Origin: QHXN01 sp963785125
Lineage (GTDB): Bacteria > Acidobacteriota > Blastocatellia > Pyrinomonadales > Pyrinomonadaceae
Direction: 5' to 3'
DNA length: 64,000 nucleotides
NCBI GenBank assembly: GCA_963785125.1
Contig: CAWATU010000008.1
Span: 248,001 to 312,000 of the forward strand
Shown one piece after another: positions 1 through 7,622 of the stretch. Numbering within the stretch: the stretch's first letter is position 1; each line of letters opens with the position of its first letter. The translations under genes were made by a program, and so were the position numbers. The notes beneath the pieces were generated by a model. That model had not been told where the DNA came from and did no database searches. It saw only the letters and a program-made list of their open reading frames with translations.

Positions 1-2715
1 GCCGGAGCAGGCGGCTACTAAACTTCCGTTCGCATTGAATTCCAAGCCCGGCGATCCCTCCTGAGTGGGTATGGATGCTTTCACCTCGGCGCCAGGCGAC
101 TTATCCAGCGGCCAGACGTAGACTCCTCTATCCGGAGCCAGGCCCCCCACCCACTTGCCGTCAGGACTAAAGGCAACCCCAGGCTGCGAATCCATACCGC
201 GTTCAAAAGTTCTAAATGTAGGCTGCTCATGTAGCCGCGCGGCTTCGTTTACCGAGGCGGTGAAAAACTCTCCGAATACCGTCCTCGCTACTACCCAGCG
301 ATCATCCGGGCTGAAAAATACCTGGAAGGCGCTGTGGGGCCTGCCTTGGAGGCTCTCACCCTCGGCTACCGGGGTGAATGTCAGCGAGGGGAAGTCGCTT
401 AACTTTGCGATAGTCAATCTGCCATCGCTAACGGTAGTGACGGCGATCCACTCATCGTCGTGGCTGAACGCAATCGGGTCTCGGCCATTTCCTGTCAACC
501 CTATCCTGTTATCGGGTGTCGTGGGATTGTGGGTTAAATCGTCGGTCCTGCGGATGAACAGGTAACCGTCGCCGGTCACCATGGCCACATACTTACCATG
601 AGGGCTAAAGGTCACGTGGGGTTGTGCCACGCGCGGTTGAATTACGAATTGAAGATATGGTTGCGGAGATTGGCTTAATACTTCCCCGACACGCCATAGG
701 TAAAAACTTCCGTCGGCCGCCAGGGCGTAAATCCAGCCCTCGTCGGGGCTGAATCCGCCCCACCTATAAGGGTAAGGCTCCCGGAGCATCCTCCCCATCG
801 CCGGCGGAAGGATCTGCAGGATGGGCTTCGCGTCACCGGTAAGCTTATCCGCCGCCCGCCAAACATATATTTGTCCATCTTGGGTAATGCCCGCCAGGTA
901 ACTCGCCTGGGGGCTGATTATGATATCCATGAAAGATTTTTCTATTTCAGTTCTATCACCCCAGGGTTGGTCACACTGCCATAAGATGCTCCTTCCGTTT
1001 TCAGTAAATGATATGGCCGCGCGATGGTTTCGGCTCACGATCCAATCCGCATGACGGAGTCTGGTCGATTCACGCTCGATTGATACGTGAGGGGGGGAAA
1101 TTATTAAAAAGATAAATATGATGAATAGCGCGGCTGACGTGAGGACGATCCGGTGAACTCGCTTTGTGCGGTTTATGAGGTGTATGGCAGGCCCGGCAGA
1201 TTTATTTTGAGGTGAGGCATTTTTAGCGATGAAGCGCATATGGCGGAATGGGATGAACAGGCCGGGGTGTCGACGCTGGTCATCCAAATACCTTTGAAGA
1301 AGGCGATTCGCTTGTGCCTCTGCGGTTTCAACGTCGCTGGTGGCGTCAAGAATGGGGCGGACGATGTAATCGTTGATGAGGTTATAGGTCTGAGTACTCT
1401 CAAGGATTACTAAATACGCGGATTGGCACCGCGTGAGAACTCTTTGTAACGCCAGGTCATACTCCTGGTCGCTCTTCGGAAGTACTTGACTCTTATCCTT
1501 GAGCGTAGCCTTTATGCGCTCTCGGAGTTGCTCGTAGGTTAGCCCCTCCGGACGCTTAATGTCAGCGTCATCCGAGCATAGAGAGCGTAATAAGTATCGT
1601 GCAATTTGTTGTTCGAGAGCTACGCCGTCGCCCCTGCTTTTCGGCTCGATAACCTCGTATACATACGAGGCGAGTATGCCTCTCGCGCCTTCAGCATTTC
1701 TGTACCTATCTAAGTCATATATTCGTTTCTCTGTTAAGTAGCTTGCCACAAGTTGCAGCTCCACCGGGCGCACTTCGCCGTTTTGCTCTAGATCGCGTAT
1801 CAGTCTGTCCTTCAACGCGTCGGCAAACGGCACTTGATCGTGGCTGGAAGCAGCATTTAATACCGATAACGCCTCTTTCGATTCCCAGTTTCTTAAGCGG
1901 TAACTCGAATTAACGTCTAGCGGTTGAGGGACGTGGGGCCAAAAGTCCTGCAGGTCATCGACGAACTCCTTCCTGATCCCGATCAGCCAACAAGCCGGCA
2001 GACGTGAATCGGTGTAACATTCCCCCACGTCCTTGATGAACTGTTCCCGCGAGTTTCGCGCCCTGTGAATTGTTAAAAACTCTTCAAATTGGTCGAGGAT
2101 TATGTAGAGCCTACTATTAGGATTGGCCGCTGTTGCCACAGTTATTATTTCATGCAAAGTTGCGCAACTATCAAAATCAATTGTATTTCCGAATTCGAGC
2201 TTAAAGGATTGTCTGACTGCGGAAAGGTAATCGCTTCCTAGCCTTAATATATATATCGGCACCCCACCCAGCGCCCTGACGCCGGGTATCAATGCCGCCC
2301 TGAGAATAGAAGTCTTTCCTACTCCGGCCTCGCCACATAAATAGCCGAATCGAAAGTCTGCTGTTGAGATTTTTGCTAGAATTTGTTTGCTCTCAATGGC
2401 ACGTCCGAGTAATGACTCCCCTTGCTCGAACGGTAACAGCCCTCGCAAATATGCCCTGGGGCTCGGCGTGGCAGTTATTGGCTCGAATTTTCTATGCTTA
2501 CGCCTCCACCGCTTTAGCGCCAGGTGCCAACACAAACTCAAGGCCATGATCAGGGCACTTATTATGACCAGTGCCGACATTTCCTTGAGGTAACTAATTA
2601 CCGCGGCCATCGCCCCACAGAGCGCAAGTATGATTTGAATGAAATCAGTGATCTTTCTAGCGGACGAAAGTGATGGCGGAATATTAGAAGGTGGTTGTTG
2701 AGAAGCGTCCGGCAT
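1..2715 (-). CDS. Membrane STAND-type NTPase with WD40-like propeller (partial, 3' end outside window)
   Basis: An open frame of 905 codons runs from ATG 2715 to the left edge without a stop. Two hydrophobic segments (about residues 25-43 and 48-65) precede a P-loop NTPase with Walker A GEAGVGKT (128-135) and Walker B ending LDQFEE (D208), the form typical of nSTAND1 proteins. A third membrane segment lies at about 523-541. After it come at least five WD40-like units carrying FSPDGKW-type motifs. STAND proteins are signal-sensing switches, often in regulation or defence. If the N-terminus is cytoplasmic, the propeller would be outside the membrane, which is an inference. Base composition is clearly lower in GC than genes to the right, suggesting transfer. 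The domain call is solid; the role is unknown. Confidence 0.85.
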   Translation of the reverse strand, partial: MPDASQQPPSNIPPSLSSARKITDFIQIILALCGAMAAVISYLKEMSALVIISALIMALSLCWHLALKRWRRKHRKFEPITATPSPRAYLRGLLPFEQGESLLGRAIESKQILAKISTADFRFGYLCGEAGVGKTSILRAALIPGVRALGGVPIYILRLGSDYLSAVRQSFKLEFGNTIDFDSCATLHEIITVATAANPNSRLYIILDQFEEFLTIHRARNSREQFIKDVGECYTDSRLPACWLIGIRKEFVDDLQDFWPHVPQPLDVNSSYRLRNWESKEALSVLNAASSHDQVPFADALKDRLIRDLEQNGEVRPVELQLVASYLTEKRIYDLDRYRNAEGARGILASYVYEVIEPKSRGDGVALEQQIARYLLRSLCSDDADIKRPEGLTYEQLRERIKATLKDKSQVLPKSDQEYDLALQRVLTRCQSAYLVILESTQTYNLINDYIVRPILDATSDVETAEAQANRLLQRYLDDQRRHPGLFIPFRHMRFIAKNASPQNKSAGPAIHLINRTKRVHRIVLTSAALFIIFIFLIISPPHVSIERESTRLRHADWIVSRNHRAAISFTENGRSILWQCDQPWGDRTEIEKSFMDIIISPQASYLAGITQDGQIYVWRAADKLTGDAKPILQILPPAMGRMLREPYPYRWGGFSPDEGWIYALAADGSFYLWRVGEVLSQSPQPYLQFVIQPRVAQPHVTFSPHGKYVAMVTGDGYLFIRRTDDLTHNPTTPDNRIGLTGNGRDPIAFSHDDEWIAVTTVSDGRLTIAKLSDFPSLTFTPVAEGESLQGRPHSAFQVFFSPDDRWVVARTVFGEFFTASVNEAARLHEQPTFRTFERGMDSQPGVAFSPDGKWVGGLAPDRGVYVWPLDKSPGAEVKASIPTQEGSPGLEFNANGSLVAACSG

Positions 2716-3100
2716 GGCTATTCAAATACAGAGAGGTTGAAGACAGCTAGGTTGTAAGGCATCCTGATCTGAAAGGTCAATACTTAATCTGTATAAACCT
2801 CCCGGGTAGAAACTGCGCGCGGAGCCGCCGCGGGCTTCACGAGTGAGAGCCCACACTGGAAGTATACGTCGGCCGCGCGTAACTGGAAGCATAAGTCGTC
2901 CAAAGCGGCCAACTTATGCTTCCAGTCACACCGAGACACACTACCGGGTGCGGCACAAAGGCTGAATCCCCGAGCGTGCCCTCAACAATTTACAGTAAGC
3001 GTAGAACTATACGGCCAGAAGAGGCGGAATCATAAAAGATGGAAAGCCGCTAATGTTGAATCGTATACTCTCAAGTCCCGAGGTCTTTCATCTAATCCGG
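2716..3100. other. Intergenic region, no gene seen
   Basis: No convincing coding frame is seen. The stretch contains a 15-bp perfect inverted repeat (2882-2926) and an imperfect direct copy of its left half starting near 2854. It may be the debris of a lost mobile element between the STAND gene and the broken restriction gene. Confidence 0.6.
2882..2926. repeat. 15-bp perfect inverted repeat with 15-nt spacer
   Basis: Left arm ACTGGAAGCATAAGT (2882-2896) and right arm ACTTATGCTTCCAGT (2912-2926) are exact reverse complements. A related direct copy, ACTGGAAGTATACGT, occurs just upstream near 2854-2868. There is no T-run, so it is not an obvious terminator. It resembles terminal repeats of an excised or decayed insertion sequence, or a binding site; neither is proven. 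Confidence 0.7.
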
Positions 3101-3438
3101 CTAAGCATTACTGAACAGGGAGAATTCGTTACCTCTCCTCCCTAAGAAATCTTGCCACCTCTCTTCGAGAATATTCACTACCTCACTGCGGATGCCGATG
3201 CCCGATATCTGTGTGTTCCAGTTAACCCTAGAGAGTAAATCTTCATTAAGCCACTCGCGGGGAAAGATGGATTCCGTATCGGGATTCAACAACGTCTCCC
3301 ATCGGACTTTCACGTACATAGTCGTCCGGCCAACCTTAGCTTTCTCCTTCCGCCAATGAATCCCTTCATAAGGTTTTGAGACAGCGTACCCCGCCCCGAC
3401 GACGCCTCTCGGCTCCTCACCCTGACGTAATAGAATAC
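3101..3438 (-). pseudogene. 3' fragment of an EVE-like/HNH restriction-type gene, cut by IS30
   Basis: The frame ending with TAG at 3101-3103 stays open through the whole stretch up to the IS30 end near 3439, although an ATG occurs only at 3319. The translation carries LLRQG, PRGVVGAG, YVKVRWETLLNP and NWNTQISGI, in the order I associate with the EVE/PUA-like part of HNH-type restriction proteins. The N-terminal half is missing: the frame begins at the insertion-sequence end, and I see no matching continuation beyond 5778. The 72-residue peptide from ATG 3319 has no good ribosome site. I read it as a defence gene interrupted by IS30. The family call is from memory of motif order; interruption by the IS is seen directly. 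Confidence 0.55.
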
Positions 3439-4510
3439 CTTGGATTCAACTTTGAAGTGCAGCAGGCTGTCGTTTGTAAAAGACCTCGTTCGGCGTCCGG
3501 TAGCCGAGCGTCTTGCGCGGCCGCTCGTTGAGTCGCTCCACGACTTGCTCGACCTCCGCCTGCGTGATGGCCGCGAAGTCTGCCCGCTTGGGGAAGTACT
3601 GCCGCACAAGCCCGTTGGTGTTCTCGTTTACCCCGCGTTCCCAACTCGCGGGCGGGCGCGCAAAGTAGAACTCTGCACCCAGCCCCCGCGAGATGCGGGC
3701 ATGGTGGGCGAACTCCCCGCCGTTGTCCGACGTGATCGTCAGCACCCTCTCGGAGAGTGGCCCCAACACTGTGAGACTCGCCTGCGCTACCTCCTCTGCC
3801 CCCTTGCGCTCGATCCAGCACAGCCGCACCAGCTTCGACTTGCGCTCGACCAGGCTCAGCAGCGCGCCCTGACCCCTGCGGCCAACGATGGTGTCGGCCT
3901 CCCAGGCGGCGCATCGGCGACTGGCATCGACCACGGCCGGGCGCGCCTCAATGCCGACCCGTCCCGCGAGCTGCCCCCGCCGCGCGTGCTTCCCGTAGCG
4001 CTTGCGCCGCTCTCTACGGCACCGCAGGTGGAGGTGCAGCGTGCCGCCCGCCCGCTTGTCCGCCCGGACGTGTTGGTAGATGCGCTCGTGGCTTACCGCC
4101 GGCCGTCGCTCCACCTTGAGCCGACCCGCGATCTGCTCGGGACTCCAGTCCCGGCGTAGCAGCGACTCGACCAGCGCCCACGTCGTCTCGCTGATGCGGG
4201 GGCAGTGCGCGGCGCGACGGCGCGCCTCAGCCAACTCGTGTGCCCGACCCGGGCGGTAGCCTCGCCGCCCGCGGTTACGCCGCAGTTCCCGCGAGACGCT
4301 CGACTTGTGGACGCCGACGATGGCGGCCATCTCGGTCTGGGTGTGCCCGGCTTTCTTCAAGGCGTAAATCTGGTATCTTTGCTCGCGGGTCAGCTGCGTG
4401 TAGCTCATCAGTGTGCTTCTTTGACTTGGCGGTTAAAAAGCACGCTGAGACTACCGCAGCTTACCTCTCACCTGCCAATCTCAAAGTTGCACTTCAAAGT
4501 TGAATTCAAG
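3439..4510 (-). mobile_element. IS30-family insertion sequence
   Basis: One transposase gene is bracketed by inverted repeats. The left end (about 3435-3461) and right end (about 4488-4514, reverse complemented) both read CTTGRATTCAACTTTGAAG followed by TGCA, with one internal difference. Outer boundaries are uncertain by about 3 bp because both flanks begin ATA. No unambiguous target duplication was found. Length is about 1.07 kb, normal for the family. It interrupts a restriction-type gene, and an ISAs1 element sits 14-17 bp beyond its right end. Confidence 0.85.
3446..4408 (-). CDS. IS30-family transposase
   Basis: 320 residues, full length for the family. An N-terminal helix-turn-helix (about residues 5-43, with KSSVSRELRRN) is followed by the DDE integrase core: D172 in WEADTI, D228 in TSDNGGEF and E262 in GVNENTNGL, a 34-residue D-E spacing. 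This enzyme cuts and joins the ends of its own element. The frame is intact and its 3' end lies inside the left terminal repeat, so the element is probably still active or recently arrived. Confidence 0.95.
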   Translation of the reverse strand: MSYTQLTREQRYQIYALKKAGHTQTEMAAIVGVHKSSVSRELRRNRGRRGYRPGRAHELAEARRRAAHCPRISETTWALVESLLRRDWSPEQIAGRLKVERRPAVSHERIYQHVRADKRAGGTLHLHLRCRRERRKRYGKHARRGQLAGRVGIEARPAVVDASRRCAAWEADTIVGRRGQGALLSLVERKSKLVRLCWIERKGAEEVAQASLTVLGPLSERVLTITSDNGGEFAHHARISRGLGAEFYFARPPASWERGVNENTNGLVRQYFPKRADFAAITQAEVEQVVERLNERPRKTLGYRTPNEVFYKRQPAALQS

Positions 4511-4527
4511 ATATGCTATATCGTCCC

Positions 4528-5767
4528 CAGGGCAATCGCATTCTAAAGCCGCAGTACCCTGAGCAAGTAGTTTTCATCAAGCGCGGCCTTCAGCCGTTTG
4601 GCCTTGACCCCGCGCTTGACGCTGCGCTCGTGCTGTAACAGGTTGTTGACGAGGCGGCGCAGCAGCGCCAAGTTCTCTGCCGCGTGCCCGGCCCGCACCC
4701 GCGAGTCGTCTTCACCGAAGAGCACGTCCAAGACCCAGTGGCACGAGTTCTCCACTGACCAGTGTCCGCGCACCGCCTCCGCGAACTTCCTCGCCGCGAC
4801 CGGCAGACTGCTCAGGTAATAGCGCCGGTTGAGCGAGACTGCGCCCTCAAGCTCGCGCACCGCCTCGCAGAGGCCGACCGTCTGGAGGCCATCCCACTCG
4901 CCCGAAGCCGTCAGGTCGTCGGGAGCCGTCACCTGCCAGAAGCGCCGCTCTTCGATCCGCCCGTGCTCTTTCTCCACACTCCGGTGCTCGCCTAGCTGGA
5001 AGCCGTGGGTGCGCCCTTCCCTCACCGAGCAGAGGAACTGCTCGACCCGCTCGTGCAAGCTACCGTGGTTGCCCTTGAGCGCCAGCACGTAATCGGCGCC
5101 TTGGCGGCGCACCTCGGCCGCGATCTCCTTCTGGCAGTTGAGCGCGTCGGCCGTCACCACGCAGCCTTTGAGCGCCAGCACTCGCAGCAACTCCGGCACG
5201 GCCCGTATCTCATTCGAGCCTGCGGCCACCTTCACCTGCCCCAAAGTCAGCCGGTTCTCCCGCGCCCAGGCGCTGACCAACTTGAGGGCCGGGCAGTCCC
5301 GCGCCGCGTCGTAAGAGCGGCGCACCGCCTTGCCGTCGATTGAGACTACCGCCCCCTCACCGAGGTCTGCTACCTCGCGCGCCCACGACATGAAGCAGCG
5401 CCCGAAGGCCGCGGGGTCGAGGGCGGCGAAGACTCTCCCGAAGGTGTCGTGCGAGGGGATGCCGTGCGGCAGTTCCAGAAAGCCGCGCAGCCACGCCTCG
5501 CGCGTCTCACCGAACTCCTCGATCTCGGTGAAGTCATCCGCCCCGCACAGCACGGCGCAGAGCGCGATGGCGAGGATGTCAAGGAGCTTATGGCGGCGAC
5601 CCTGCGAGCGGCGCGGGTCAGGCAAGTCCGAGAAGCAATCCCAGACCAGAGGCGGTGGCTGTGACATGGCGTCCTCCTGCGGGCGGAATAGCAAATCCGC
5701 CCACATGATTACACCAGCCACGCCGTGTCAAGCTATTTCCTGCTCCGACGAGAATGCGATTGCCCTG
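4528..5767 (-). mobile_element. ISAs1-family insertion sequence with 10-bp target duplication
   Basis: Perfect 17-bp terminal inverted repeats, CAGGGCAATCGCATTCT at 4528-4544 and its reverse complement at 5751-5767, bound a 1240-bp element with one transposase gene. The 10 bp ATATCGTCCC is present on both sides (4518-4527 and 5768-5777), an exact target duplication of the size expected for ISAs1 elements. Removing the element restores the sequence just outside the IS30 right end, so this insertion came after IS30 or next to it. The perfect duplication points to a recent event. Confidence 0.95.
4543..5667 (-). CDS. ISAs1-family transposase
   Basis: The ATG at 5667 (protein MSQPPPLVWDCF...) is preferred over one 18 codons upstream because AGGAGG lies just before it, giving 374 residues. 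The N-terminal DUF4338/H-repeat-like part (DPRRSQGRRHKLLDILAIALC) and the DDE core are present: D in SIDGKAVRRSY, D in VTADALNCQKE and E in GHWSVENSCHW. Length and motifs match full ISAs1 (H-repeat) transposases. The stop codon sits within the left terminal repeat. The frame is intact. Confidence 0.93.
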   Translation of the reverse strand: MSQPPPLVWDCFSDLPDPRRSQGRRHKLLDILAIALCAVLCGADDFTEIEEFGETREAWLRGFLELPHGIPSHDTFGRVFAALDPAAFGRCFMSWAREVADLGEGAVVSIDGKAVRRSYDAARDCPALKLVSAWARENRLTLGQVKVAAGSNEIRAVPELLRVLALKGCVVTADALNCQKEIAAEVRRQGADYVLALKGNHGSLHERVEQFLCSVREGRTHGFQLGEHRSVEKEHGRIEERRFWQVTAPDDLTASGEWDGLQTVGLCEAVRELEGAVSLNRRYYLSSLPVAARKFAEAVRGHWSVENSCHWVLDVLFGEDDSRVRAGHAAENLALLRRLVNNLLQHERSVKRGVKAKRLKAALDENYLLRVLRL

Positions 5768-5918
5768 ATATCGTCCCTCCTTTGACTGTAAATGTTTTTT
5801 TGGGCAGTTGAATCTTGAGAACTTGTTTTGGTAGAATCCCTCGTCCTTGAGAGCGGAGTTGATATCCAGACTGCTGCTTTTTTAAGGGGGTTTCAAGCGC
5901 GTAAGTGCTTGATTCTGT

Positions 5919-5989
5919 TGGGAGGTCGTCCAATGGTAGGACTCCAGACTCTGGATCTGGCTATCGGGGTTCGAGTCCCTGCCTCCCAG
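5919..5989 (+). tRNA. tRNA-Gln (anticodon CTG)
   Basis: A full cloverleaf can be drawn by eye. The 7-bp acceptor stem TGGGAGG/CCTCCCA leaves discriminator G. The D arm is GTCGTCCAATGGTAGGAC. The anticodon stem CCAGA/TCTGG encloses loop CTCTGGA with CTG at 5951-5953. The T arm contains GGTTCGAGTCC. CCA is not encoded. The T1-A72 end pair is typical of glutamine tRNAs. The gene stands alone, followed by a strong hairpin, and marks the border between the low-GC, IS-bearing left end and the high-GC region. Confidence 0.96.
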
Positions 5990-5993
5990 TGAA

Positions 5994-6036
5994 GAAAGAG
6001 GGTTCTGAAACTTCGAGTGTTTCAGAACCCTCTTTC
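5994..6036. terminator. Strong bidirectional hairpin terminator after tRNA-Gln
   Basis: An 18-bp perfect stem, GAAAGAGGGTTCTGAAAC (5994-6011) with its complement at 6019-6036, closes a 7-nt loop. A-rich and T-rich ends flank the stem on the two strands. It lies 5 nt after the tRNA and 25 nt from the stop of the convergent gene, so it can end transcription from both sides. Confidence 0.85.
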
Positions 6037-6061
6037 GTTATCGACCTACTACCGACCGTCC

Positions 6062-7507
6062 TCAAATCTGCCGACGGTTCTTCAGAATCTTGACGAAGGA
6101 GCCGGAGCGCAGCTCTTCGACGGTGAGGCCGCTCAGGCGGACGGCCTCCTCTTCGGTGAGGGCGCCGCAGTTGGTCGCGCGCAGGAAGTAGTTGAGCAGT
6201 CCCTGACCCGTGGCGGCGTCGTCGAACACGTCGCCGACGAGCGTGGCGCGCGCGGCCTTCTCGACGAAGTTGGTCAGGCGCTCCGACGCCGGGCCGAGGC
6301 TTTCGAGGAAGAAGGTGTAGACGGCGGCGTAGCGGGTGGGGAGTTGCGCCGGGTGCAGGTCCCACCCCTGATAGAACGCGTTCGTGAGCGAGTGCTGGAT
6401 GTGCTCGTAGTGGAGCCGCCAGGCGCGGCCGACGGCGCGGCGGTTCTCCTCCTCCTGCTCTTCCGAGAGCGCGCCGCCCTCGGGCGCGCGGTGCACAGGC
6501 ACCGGCATGATGTTCGTCGCGCCGTCCGAGAGCCACACGCCCGTCCCGCCCAGAGCGACCTGCATCGCGTGGCGCGCGTGGTCGCACGCCGGGTGCGTCA
6601 TGTGCTGGTGCGCCGCCGTGATCTGGCAGCTCGCCGTGTAGTCGTACGTGCCGAAGTGCGCGGCGACGCAGCGCCCGCGCGCCTCCGCGACGAGCAGCGG
6701 CAGCGCGCACTCGCCGCGGTAGTCGATGATGGACTGAGTCGTCTCGACCATCAACTCAAGCTTGAGCGAGCCGGCGGCCAGCCCCGACTCGCGCTCGAAG
6801 AGGTCAAAGAGGTCTGCGAGCGTCGAGACCTGCTCGGGCACTGTAACCTTCGGCAGCGTGACGACGAAGTTCTCGGGCAAGCGCCCGCCCGCCTCTGCCA
6901 ACAGTGAAGTTAAGAAGATGTCGAGCGTGCGCGACGAACGCGCGTACAGCTCTTCGGTGAAGGGCTTGATACGGATGCCGATGAAGGGCGGGAGCGTGCC
7001 CGCCTCCAACCCGCGCGCGACCTCTGCGGCGGCCGAGGCGGCGTGACCGTCCTCCTCTGCGTCGGGGCGGTTGCCGTAGCCATCCTCGAAGTCGATGCGG
7101 AAGTCCTCGACGGGCTCGCGCTTCAGTTTCTCGGCGACGCGCGCGTAGACCTTGTGCGCGAGCCACACGCCCGGGTGCTCTTTCTGAAACCCGGCCTCGT
7201 CCTGCTCAATGGCGGCGCGCACCGAAGAGTCGTCCGAGACGGAGTCGGGCAGCTCCTCATGACCGGGGAGCTGAAGCGCGCGCGCGAAGACGGCGAAGTT
7301 CGGCGCGTACGTCTCAAGCGCGCGCCGCGCGAGCGCGCCGAGGCGCGGCGTCGTGTCGGACTTGAAGAGGTGCGCGCCGCCGTAGACCGTGTGCACGGGC
7401 TGGCGCCTAAAGGACTCGCCCGGGTAGCGCGCGGCGAACTCGCGGTTGGCCTCGCTCAGCCGCGCGGAAATCTCCCGCGTCTTCTCGCTCGTCAGCGTTG
7501 TTCTCAT
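6062..7507 (-). CDS. DUF6986-type aldolase-like protein (HpcH/HpaI-CitE fold)
   Basis: 481 residues. Motifs match the HpcH/HpaI aldolase and citrate-lyase fold: RIDFEDGYG, TLPKV, LELMVETTQSI (acidic metal ligand) and AHFGTYDYTASC. This subgroup is often labelled phosphoenolpyruvate kinase or DUF6986 and is known beside allantoin genes in actinobacteria. It is divergent from the urate/allantoin operon with a 115-bp shared upstream region. Since allantoin breakdown ends in glyoxylate, an aldol or malate-synthase-like use of glyoxylate is plausible, but that is inference. No ureidoglycolate lyase gene is recognisable in the operon, so a lyase role is another possibility. Confidence 0.75.
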   Translation of the reverse strand: MRTTLTSEKTREISARLSEANREFAARYPGESFRRQPVHTVYGGAHLFKSDTTPRLGALARRALETYAPNFAVFARALQLPGHEELPDSVSDDSSVRAAIEQDEAGFQKEHPGVWLAHKVYARVAEKLKREPVEDFRIDFEDGYGNRPDAEEDGHAASAAAEVARGLEAGTLPPFIGIRIKPFTEELYARSSRTLDIFLTSLLAEAGGRLPENFVVTLPKVTVPEQVSTLADLFDLFERESGLAAGSLKLELMVETTQSIIDYRGECALPLLVAEARGRCVAAHFGTYDYTASCQITAAHQHMTHPACDHARHAMQVALGGTGVWLSDGATNIMPVPVHRAPEGGALSEEQEEENRRAVGRAWRLHYEHIQHSLTNAFYQGWDLHPAQLPTRYAAVYTFFLESLGPASERLTNFVEKAARATLVGDVFDDAATGQGLLNYFLRATNCGALTEEEAVRLSGLTVEELRSGSFVKILKNRRQI

Positions 7508-7622
7508 CGTCTCTCCTCGCTCGTGTAAGGCCGAAGCATTCTAACGCAGCGCCCCGTGGCCACGCGAACGGGCGCAATCATTCTGTTGCCAAAAGCCCCG
7601 AGTTATGTTTTAAGTCTTCGTC

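Noticed and set aside
5733..6093. Small open frames across the tRNA-Gln on both strands
   Set aside because: They overlap the tRNA and its terminator and have no ribosome site.
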